From: Rhynochetos jubatus
Lineage: Eukaryota; Chordata; Aves; Eurypygiformes; Rhynochetidae
Assembly: GCA_027574665.1 (NCBI GenBank)
Contig: CM050666.1
Span: forward strand, 3,658,001 to 3,722,000
Direction of reading: 5' to 3'
DNA length: 64,000 nt
Part shown: in pieces, positions 55,590-64,000 of the stretch
How the letters are laid out: every line of letters begins with the position of its first letter
Position numbering within the stretch: position 1 is the stretch's first letter
Notes under the pieces: generated by a model
What the model saw: only the letters and a program-made list of their open reading frames with translations
What the model was told of the DNA's origin: nothing
Databases searched by the model: none
Position numbers and translations under genes: made by a program

Positions 55590-56090
55590 TTTGCAGTTAG
55601 TGAAGGCAGATTTTCTTCTCTCGGGAACCCCTTGTGTCCCACCAAGATGTAATTTCCTTAGCGGGGCCGTGCCGGCTGGTTACAGCAGTGGGCCGTCTGG
55701 CTGCTGCCAGGAGCGCTGGCCTCTGAGGGAGGGGAGCAGGCTGCCATGCCGCTCAGAACCGGCCCCAGCCTGCAGACCTCCCGCCAGCCAGAGCAGCCCA
55801 CGGCACCTCAGCTCGGCCATGTTCCGGGAAGAAAGCGGCAACCACCGGAGGGGAGGAAGGCAAAACTATTGTGGCAGGAAAACCTGGCAGCAGGAGGAAG
55901 GGTGGTGTAGGTCACCTCAGCCTCCTCCTCCTCCCATCGCCCCACCCGGGAGTGCAGAAGGGCTGAGTGAAACGGCAGTGAAAACATGGGAAGCTGTGGC
56001 AGGGAAGAAGGGAGGAGATATCTTTGTTGTACATTAACTCTGGGAAGGGCAAGAAAAGGGATTTGCACAATTGTTCTTTCTTCTTTTCTG
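55590..56090. other. GC-rich segment in intron 3, unclassified
   Basis: About 500 nt of GC-rich DNA with moderate CpG content between AT-rich flanks. It holds overlapping ORFs on both strands (155 codons on +, 95 on -) with low-complexity, proline- and glycine-rich translations and no domain. It may be an unrecognised repeat insertion or an enhancer; the sequence does not settle this. Confidence 0.3.
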
Positions 56091-56412
56091 GTCACTGATT
56101 TGGGTACAGAGAAGTTTGTTACCTTGCAATTAATGTTAGAAGATCTGGGGGAATAATACTGAAAATATTGTGGTATTACTTCATAATCATTAGTGTGCCC
56201 TTGTCAGGTCATTTTTTTTCCATAGAAAAATTAGAAATATGAGAGGTGAAGTGCCAGCAAAAGGCTCTACCAGCTGTTCTGCTTAGGAAGAAAATACCCC
56301 TCAGCCTTAACTGGAGAAATGAGCCAAGGAGTTCAGAGTATTTTATGTCCTTAGTTCATATGATTAAATAACTGCCGTTAAGTGTATACCCATTTGGGGT
56401 TTTATGAGCAGC

Positions 56413-56426
56413 TTTTTTTTTTTTTT
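56413..56426. repeat. Poly(T) run, T14
   Basis: Fourteen T followed by AGGC. This resembles a splice acceptor, but no exon-like frame with homology follows. Confidence 0.93.
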
Positions 56427-58280
56427 AGGCAAGTTCATGGTTACAGCTTTCTGGTAAAGACTAGTTACCGTGGAGTGCTGATGCAGCAAAAATAATGCCG
56501 ACCGCCATTAATTGTTCACTCGCCCAAATCCGTGAGATGCATGCTTCTGCAATCACGTTTCCCATTTCATAGGGGATTATACCTTAAATAACCTTTGATT
56601 TAGTTAAGCATGTGAGGGTTGGCTGATTTTTAAGGCAAAGTCTACACATGAACACTTTTTTTCTGGGAAAATAGCATTAGTTTGAGGCAGTTAAACCTGC
56701 CATCGTGAGACATGATGATATGGCATTAAAGTGTGTGTGATGGAGGAGAGTTTATTACTTTTTTTGCTAGTTCAGATTATTTTCTTTAGGGATCTGATGT
56801 AAACTTCACAGGCTTCCTTCTGTTTGTATGAAGTGCGCTGACACTGACAGACTTTCTCTGATCCCAAATATCTCCTAGGGAAACAGTTGCTGTGGCATAC
56901 TTTTCATTTTTCCCCCACCAGCACAAGAGCTGTGTCTTTAGATATCTGCTGGTTTAGCTTTCATATTCAGTTTAAGATATTGGTATATTCAACTGAGCTG
57001 GATTCTCATCGCTTTAATTGAGAAGGTGCTGTGAGAATTTTTTTCAGCCTAGCTTTAACTTCGGAAAACCCTGCCAAGTATATACAGAAAAATTAGAAGC
57101 ATATTACTGTCTACGTTGTCTGTCGTCCGTTTCCTACCTATGTCTTCTAGGTATGCTTTTGAAGTACAGGTAACACAGTTTTCCTAAACCTTGCAGAATG
57201 TACTTTCCCAGAAGGTTTCATGTGATTTTTAATATTTTTTTTCGTTTGTTTTGGCTAATCTCTAGCAACCACTATAGAAATAAATTATTTGGAGTCTTTG
57301 AAGGATGGGGAAGTGTAGTTCATCTATCTGAATAAGGAAATACTGATCAGACGTGGAATGTATAGGCAAAGCTCCTATATGGCTCGTAATTGCAAATAAA
57401 TCACTAGCAACAAATAACCAGTTTTTCAGAATTTTGGGAACATATTTACCTTACAGAAATTTGTCACGAAGGAGTATCTTACAGTATGTGATCCCTTGGG
57501 CGGTGTGTTCAACTGCATGTTTAATGTGTGAAGCGTACTTAGTGTTGGCATATTGCCAGCGTGATTCTTCTGTACAGGTGAGCTTAGAAAGGCATCAAGC
57601 ACTCCTTGTCAACCTGAGTTTGTTACTGACCACTTTGCATCCTCTCTGTTAGGGTTTTTTTTTTAAAGCCATAGAATAAACAGTTTCTATAAAGAAATTG
57701 TGAACTTCTGAAGGGACCCCAAAAAATGGTTAACTTACTGCTCTAAATTTAGTGACATGGGAGTATGTTTGTTGGAGTCAGGTTTTCTGAGAGAGGAAAC
57801 TATTTATGGAAGTTTCAACCCCTGAAATCATGCTGTGGATAATGTGAAGGAAAAGTGGTTCATTGTTAGTGTTTATTAACACAAGTTCCTGCCATTCATA
57901 TACTATACTGTGCCGTTGACACGCCAAAAATACAGGCATACATATTCTTTGTCATGAAGTTTGAGAGAAACACTGTATAGAAAAGAATCGGCGCTGCGGA
58001 TTGTCTTTATTCAAGAAGAGTAGTTTGAAAAATAGGATGATGGATCATTCAGCAAAAGGAGTAGTATGGAGCAGAAAAGATCCTGTCAGAGGTGAGGGGA
58101 AGATGCATGTGTGGAGATCGGCGTCAGTGACGGCATCATGAGACTGGACAGTGATTCTCCGTGACTGCTGTGGGAAACAGAAAGTTAGATGGAACCCAAA
58201 AGCTACAAAGTTGATTTCAATATGTTGGAAATTCAGCTGCTTAATCCCTTAGATTTACTGTCTTCAGGGACTGCTTTAAA

Positions 58281-58298
58281 TTACATCTTAAGATGTAA
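58281..58298 (+). promoter_or_regulatory. MED13L: 18-nt palindrome next to exon 4 branch point
   Basis: TTACATCTTAAGATGTAA is its own reverse complement. It ends 27 nt before exon 4 and abuts the branch-point match CTAAT (58299-58303; branch A 58302, 24 nt from the acceptor). In RNA the palindrome could only form a strained hairpin, but it could pair two transcripts or bind a dimeric protein in DNA. A splicing role is inferred only. Confidence 0.5.
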
Positions 58299-58325
58299 CT
58301 AATTGTTACTGTAAATATTTTCTAG

Positions 58326-58409
58326 GTGCTTGATGGATAAAAACTTTGTAAGAATTGGAAAATGGTTCATAAGACCCTATGACAAGGATGAGAAGCCTGT
58401 TAATAAAAG
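58326..58409 (+). CDS. MED13L: MED13L exon 4 (internal coding exon, frame-preserving)
   Basis: This exon continues the MED13 N-terminal domain after exon 3. The acceptor is ATTTTCTAG|GTGC and the donor AAAAG|GTAAGG. The first base completes the Arg codon split with exon 3 (AG|G). The exon then reads [27 protein letters not shown], and leaves AG for the next codon. It is 84 nt with the same phase at both ends, so skipping would remove 28 residues without a frameshift. MDKNF and KPVNK are the MED13L forms; as I remember it, MED13 has MNRNF and KPINK. Against my recollection of human MED13L there are two conservative changes, Val to Ile in KWFIRPY and Glu to Asp in YDKDEK. An 18-nt perfect palindrome ends 4 nt before the predicted branch-point motif CTAAT (58299-58303). 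Confidence 0.95.
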
Positions 58410-59979
58410 GTAAGGTGATCTATGTATAGCAGGTACTGTTCCTGTCAGTGTTGCATATTGGATGATGATAATTTGATGCTGCATTTTGGTGGGAGTTTTT
58501 CCACTTCTCTTACAACGTAACAGGTGAAAACAGACACTATTTGCTGCGTCAGTGATATACTGAAAACAGTTAAATAATATTTTGGGTCTTGTTATGGTAA
58601 TTTAAGAAAGTAGCGTTGGTATTTATTCGTTAACTTCACAGAAATACCACATTTTTCTCTATCTTTTGACTAGCATCTGCCTGTTTTCTCTCATTATGTA
58701 ACCAAATTTTAGGTAGTTACAACAAATGATTTGCATTTCTGGGCACTTAACCCCAACCTGACATTTTAAGGAGTAAAATAAGTGTTATATAGATCTACCT
58801 GTTTATTTTCTTTTAAGATACCAGGGTTGATACACAGCTTTCCCTGCTTAGGCAGGCTGACAGATCAGACCTATGTGTCTGATTAATGTGCTTCTCTTGC
58901 AGCAGCCTAACCATGGAAAAGCGCTAGCTGTCTCCACTCGCTCACCACTATTTCCTCTCCTAGCTCTAAAGGTTACAGTGTTCTCAGATCTTCTGGTACT
59001 TGCATTTATAGTCATCCGCTAAACAAGCTCTGTCAAAAATAATCTGAGTTAAGCTGAAACACAGATTTTCTAACGGGAATCATTTTGACAGAACTGGGTT
59101 AGGAAGTGACTAAACATGCGGTTATGCTGGAAGATTTGAAGGTAATGAGCAAGTGCAGATGAAGTGGGGTGGCAACTTCTTCATCCAGTGTAGCTATAGT
59201 CACAACAGCGTGTCTGGTGGCAGCGGTAGGTACAGGTGGAAGTCGTATGTACCTTCTCCCTCTCGTCTCTTAATCTCACTGCGTTGTCTTACAACAGAAA
59301 CATCTTACCTCTGTTACAGCATCGTAATACGAATGGTTGGCTTCGTTCTGTAACAGACTCTGTGTTAACCAGGGATTTGCAAACAGCTGGTTTTAAGGTA
59401 CAATGCAGTAATTAAATGCGGATTTTTTTTCCTTTTAAAAGCAGAAAGCATTAATTTAGCATGGGGATATCTCTTGCTATTTACTCTTCGTAGCTATTAG
59501 ACTTACACCCCGTATGTGTAACCTTTGGTTTCAGATCGATCTCATGGCAAGAAACCATTGAAAGGTCCAGGTTTTTCCATACCTTTCTCTGCCCTGGCTG
59601 TGCCTAACCACCTTCCTCCTCCTGTTTTCTCTGCTGCTTTTCTGATCACACCAAGATCTAGTCTAGTTTTCTGGAACATCAGTTCCCTAAAGGGATGTGA
59701 AGAAGTGGTGTCTTTTCCAGCTTCTGGAAAAGGGAGACAGTGCCTCTCAGCAAAAGCTCTTTGTTTTTTCAACTTTGCTGCAGCCTCAGTGCACGGATTA
59801 AACGTCTTTGAGTCTCATGTTTGTTACTGGTGTATATCGGTTTAAGAACTGAAGCATCTGATACAGCAGACGGTGTCTGTCAAAACCAGCAGCAGCACTG
59901 GCATGGGAGGTATCATCACTTCAGAATTCTGGCAGATTACTAGGTCCTGTGTCTTATTTGCACGAAATCACTTGCACAG

Positions 59980-60049
59980 CGAGGTGATCTGTAGAGGATA
60001 ATTATGACCTTTAAAGGTCTCTTCCAGCCCAAGCCATTCTATGATTTAT
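59980..60049 (+). mobile_element. CR1 3'-end relic
   Basis: GAGGTGATCTGTAGAGG, then GACCTTTAAAGGTCTCTTCC, then CATTCTATGATTTAT matches the last ~70 nt of CR1. Upstream sequence is not alignable by eye, so the copy is either very old or severely truncated. Confidence 0.7.
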
Positions 60050-61975
60050 AAATATGTGGTCAGCATGCACTTAAACATACCTGGTCTGGAACACGTTACA
60101 AAAAATGAATTCATTTTGAACTTAACCTGTATTTGAAGTATTCTTGTATATAAAAATGATGTTTTTATTGAGAATTTTAGGGTTGAAGGATAGACTCTGG
60201 ATTTGAGGAAGATGATTGTTGTTTGTTTGGGTTTTTTATGAAGTACTTGTCACTGTAGATCCGATGGATATACACCAAATTTAGAGCATTTATTTAACAA
60301 TAATAACTATGAGCTAATTTGAGATAGGGTTTGTGTTGTTTCAGGTTAATTTTCCTGCTCTAAATACATCATGAGAGGTAACCACTCTTACTGAAAGATG
60401 GTAGTAAAGGTGCGAAAGTTGACAGTAGAGTCAGCTGTGGACAAGAGCAGCAAATAGCAGGAGGCATTGGGGACTAATTTGTCTAGACACTTTAAATTTA
60501 ATCTTTTAAGCATTCTTTCTCAGTATGGCACAAAAGCCATCTTTACGCAAATTAAGTGATACACATTAATTTCATAGAAATCCTTTGTGAAACTCTTGCT
60601 CTAAGCAGCCGCTTAGATAAAGCAATGAGGAGCAGTTGGAGGAAGAAGAGGCCAACGGAGAGTGTTTAGGTATTTTAGCACTGTGGGTAATGCCTTCATA
60701 ACAACAAAACCAGTAGCATTTTAAGAAATAGTAGCTACCCCATGTTAATATATAAAATGCTAGAACTAAGATGCATCTATCTACAGTGATTAGGTTGAAG
60801 TGTGGGAACAGGTAATCCCAGTTGAAAATATATACACTGTTCTCTGTGAATGGGGAGAGAGAGGTAGATGTATGTAGGTATGTACCCCCCCCTTGCACAG
60901 GGGAGAAAGTGGCTGGTGTCATTCTGGCAAAGAAACACGTGGTTCCAAAGTCTGCTTTTTGGGTTTCACTTGTGGAAAGTTTGTTATCTCAAATTTCCAA
61001 CATCCTGAGTTACTAACTTCATTCCAGGAATGTACTGAAGAGTCTTGGATGGGTATAAATAAACAGGGAAGGAGTTAAATCTCACGCGGCTGGCTTTCCA
61101 GGAGTAAATTCATTCAGGGTCTGTGATTTTTTTGTGAATGGTATGAAAGGAGAAGGGCGGGGAGGTGTGTGATTTTAGAATGCAGTCAAAGATGAAGTGG
61201 AGCATGGCAGTGGCCGTGACCTAGTTAGTCCAAGAACAATAGATGACCTCCTGAGGCAGTACTAGAAACGTGCGAGATGAGCTCTCCTGGTCTTCCCAGG
61301 AGTGAGGGAACAGCAGAAGGAGTTACAGATCGTATACTGCTTGGTTTTGCTTACAGCGCAAACCAGATGCTTTCGACAGGAAATTTAGCCCAGAACTTGT
61401 GGGTTTTCTTTCCGGGGTATCTTTTGTGTGTCTCCATATGACGTATCGCTTACTAAATAATTCTTCATGGTTTATGGTCTGTTGTACAGCAGTGCTTGTC
61501 TAAAGCGTGTTTCCACGCTGCTGCTGGGAAGTGGCGAACTTATTTATCTACGCAACTTCCTAAGGAGATCAGTGTGTTGGAGTTTACACTTGTCTGATAC
61601 AAGGCACTGATGGTGCCTTCCACTGTGGTGACAGCGCATCTTCCGTGCTGTCCTGGCTCACCTTCCAAGTTTTGTACCGGATTCTTTTTGGTTTTGGAAA
61701 GCGCCACCATGAAATGTTCGTCCTGACAAAAAAATTTATGACCATCTTGGGCAAGAATCTTTGCTAATTCTTTCAGTGATTGTTTTCTTGGTGTGAGTGG
61801 CAAATTGAGGGAGAAAAATCACTTTGTTTTGAACCGTATGATCAAGTTAATGTTAAGTTGTTAAGCTGGTTTTAATTTGCTGAAATGTAATGGAGGTGTG
61901 GGGGGAAAAAAACCCGTTGCTTTTTGTAGCTTGAGTAATGGATCATCCCCCCTTCCAAAAGTTTGATAGGTTGGG

Positions 61976-61990
61976 TTTTTTTTTTTTTTT
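61976..61990. repeat. Poly(T) run, T15
   Basis: Fifteen T between GGTTGGG and GTTGCC. Confidence 0.93.
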
Positions 61991-62453
61991 GTTGCCTTAC
62001 ATAGAAAAAAAATTCCTTCAGCGAAATATTTTGAAGTAGAGACTGTTTGTTTGTTACTAGGTGAGACGACTGCAAGACAGGAGTGGTGTCTAGTAGCCAC
62101 GTTACCCTTTGTGCGCTTGAAGCAGTGCGGAGGGAAGAGGGGAACTACAGTTAGGCTGTAGTGAAACAGCCCTTGCGTGTCCCTTTCCAAACAGGTTTCT
62201 GTTTATGCTCCTGTCCTGTGAGACAGTTGATTATGGCAACGCCATGGGATGCTGATAGACATGGAAATTTCTGAGTTAGAATTGCATGGGCTGTGTCTTA
62301 ATAAATATGGTGTCCTGAGCATTCCCATGCCAGCTCTCCCGCCTTAGATCTAATCCATGAACTTTTACCCCTCTAACTGAGTCTGGTCAGTACATCCATA
62401 CCCAGTTTTGCTCAACAGTGTGTTCATTTCTTTGCAAGCATCAAGGTCAGGCA

Positions 62454-62624
62454 TTACTCAGTGCCATCAAAACCTGAAGACTGCAGGCACACGTAAAGCG
62501 CTACTTCCTCTTTGTGATCCTGGAAATCATCACTGCCTTCGGTCCCCTGGGGGTAGTCGTAGGACTCGTCAGTGGTACCAAAATTGACATTCAGCATTGT
62601 TGCAGGCAAGGTGGCAAGCTGCAT
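62454..62624 (-). other. Short acidic antisense open frame, unrecognised
   Basis: A 56-codon minus-strand frame from ATG (62624) to TAA (62454). It has a strongly acidic, tyrosine-containing middle (GTTDESYDYPQGTEG, then DDFQDHKEE). A stop lies directly upstream of the ATG. I do not recognise the peptide. Its bias is more protein-like than that of neighbouring chance ORFs, so a fragment of a retrocopy or of an antisense exon is possible, but chance is equally likely. Confidence 0.12.
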
Positions 62625-63739
62625 TCACTGTGTGCCACGCTAGGAACTCCTGTCAGTCGGTATCTTCATCTGAAAGCATCAGATTTAGCGAGCCCTAGAG
62701 AGCAACTGCGCTGCTGTGCCAGGAGGAGTCGGAAGCCAGCAAAACCAGTGCCTGAGACTGGAGCACCTGGGCTGAATCTGGTACAGAGGTTTGGTCCTGG
62801 CACGTGACAGGATTCAGATAGCGTCTTCTGGCACGTGGTGGAAGGGTGTTATATTAAATGATGGCATAGTGCAGTAAAAGCATGGTAAAACAAATTTAAG
62901 TGATCTATTTAATGTTTTAATAAGATTTGAATTTTTTCAGCTGAGAAATGGTAACTGATTGTGCCTGTACAGTTCACTGCAGTGCAGTGGGAAGGTCTCA
63001 ATTGAAAACTGGAGGGTTTTGTTTTCTTGAATTTAAGAAAAATAAGATATATAAGTTGTTTTAATTCTGCAAGTTTGTGTAGTTGTATTTTTAACTGTGT
63101 TTTTAAAAATTCAGGGATGTGATTGTACGTGTTTCTTGAAAACGGTGTAGAGTGATGCTATAGTAATATGTATGTACAGTGTTGCCAACTAACACCGTCA
63201 TAAATGAGAAAAGACTAGGAAGGAAAATCATAAAAATCAATCTGATTTAATTTTAAATGATGTGTGCATATTCCTGACTTGTCAAAACGAAGTGATAGAA
63301 ATACTGAGTCATAAGAAATACTGCGTATTTTTCAATAATTCTTCCTACCCCTGTAAAATAAGCTTTTCTGTTTCAGTTAAAGACGCTTAGTTCCCAGACA
63401 AATATTTTTGAGGTTTAAGTTCTGAAATGTTATGCTCACTTTGAGTTCCTTCTCAGCCTTACAGTTTCAGTAAAACCATACACCAAGCTAGTTCATTGTG
63501 TCTGTGGTTGGTTGGTTTAGCTTTTTCAGACTGGTAGTCCTGTGCATGCTAAAGCTGACTTAATTGTTACCTGCTCTGAAATATTGGGTAGTGTACCCAA
63601 TGGAATGCAGTCTGCACTCATGGTTTAGCAGAAGGAATGGATATAAATACAGATTATAAGCATTTTCACGTGCATTTTTCAGCAAAAGCTGGTGCCATTG
63701 ATATCAGTATGCTTATATTTATAAATGTGTGTTGAAGTA

Positions 63740-63769
63740 ATTAATATAATTATATTCAAGTATATTAAT
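63740..63769. repeat. AT-rich inverted repeat, 9-bp arms
   Basis: ATTAATATA (63740-63748) and TATATTAAT (63761-63769) are exact reverse complements within a long A/T-only neighbourhood, a possible unpairing or matrix-attachment element. Confidence 0.85.
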
Positions 63770-64000
63770 CATTAATAGATATAATGTTTTTTTGCTTTAT
63801 AGACAGAAGACAGTAAAGCATTATTAGTAACTTAGGGTTACTTAAAGAAACTATTAAGATGGCTTGGGAAAATGCTACTCAAGCACTACAATTTTAACTA
63901 CTATCATCTATCACGGATATATGCTACTGGTCCTCTTGGCATATTTTGTTTGTGTTTCCACAAGTCTTGTATGTCAAGTTCTGTGCTAAAAGTGTCAGCA

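Larger units (their letters stand above)
55248..58325. other. Intron 3 after the CR1
   Basis: Contains T11 (55343-55353), a GC-rich segment at about 55590-56090, T14 (56413-56426) and, at the end, the branch-point region of exon 4. About 56500-58250 is unique AT-rich DNA in which I see nothing defined. Confidence 0.6.
58410..64000 (+). other. MED13L: MED13L intron 4, 5' portion
   Basis: The intron starts at GTAAGG after exon 4 and runs to the window end. I found no match to the next MED13L coding segment. It holds a CR1 3'-end relic (59980-60049), T15 at 61976-61990, a short acidic antisense open frame (62454-62624) and an AT-rich inverted repeat (63740-63769). Otherwise I see only unique AT-rich DNA. 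Confidence 0.85.
60050..64000. other. Intron 4 tail of the window, no gene recognised
   Basis: AT-rich unique DNA. T15 lies at 61976-61990, a short antisense open frame at 62454-62624, and an AT-rich inverted repeat near 63740. ORFs on both strands look incidental. Confidence 0.6.

Noticed and set aside
55570-56037. 155-codon ORF in the GC-rich part of intron 3
   Set aside because: Low-complexity translation and a competing antisense ORF; GC richness alone lengthens ORFs by reducing stops.

Overview
The window is vertebrate, almost certainly avian, genomic DNA. Nearly all of it is intronic. The repeats I recognise are nearly all CR1 LINEs in the form typical of birds: 5'-truncated copies, a 3' UTR with an 'aacaggctgcccag'-type core, and 3' ends carrying ATTCTRTG-like octamers. 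I see no Alu, L1, MIR or other mammalian SINE signature. No operons, tRNA, rRNA or CRISPR arrays are present.

The only protein-coding gene I can support is MED13L (Mediator subunit 13-like), on the + strand. Two internal coding exons are clear. Exon 3 is 53585-53669 (85 nt) and exon 4 is 58326-58409 (84 nt). Both have AG acceptors and AAG|GTAAG donors, and they join in frame through a split arginine codon. The joined peptide matches the MED13L N-terminal domain and favours MED13L over its paralogue MED13. Everything before 53585 is the 3' part of intron 2, at least 53.6 kb. 53670-58325 is a complete 4,656-nt intron 3, and 58410-64000 is the start of intron 4. Exons 1, 2 and 5 onward were not found.

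Layout: 1-4680 is intron with a C14 run. About 4680-5100 is a GC-rich block with a retroviral primer-binding-site-like motif, possibly a decayed LTR element. 5101-11315 is intron with a striking 21-nt palindrome. 11316-11541 is a young CR1 fragment (+). 21921-22594 is an old CR1 (+). Three CR1 copies lie on the - strand at 29605-29922, 36971-37240 and 42824-42980. 47204-47416 is a compact CpG cluster, about 6.2 kb before exon 3. About 50040-50275 is a probable old CR1 (-). 54557-55247 is a CR1 (+) inside intron 3 that keeps the C-terminal part of its ORF2. 59980-60049 is a CR1 3'-end relic (+).

I see no convincing new multi-gene system. The best leads are a perfect palindrome next to the predicted branch point of MED13L exon 4 (a frame-preserving exon), the intronic CpG cluster, several unusually perfect short palindromes, the possible LTR/PBS relic, and an antisense open frame bounded by consensus splice sites. 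No database search or folding could be run, so identities rest on recognition of sequence.
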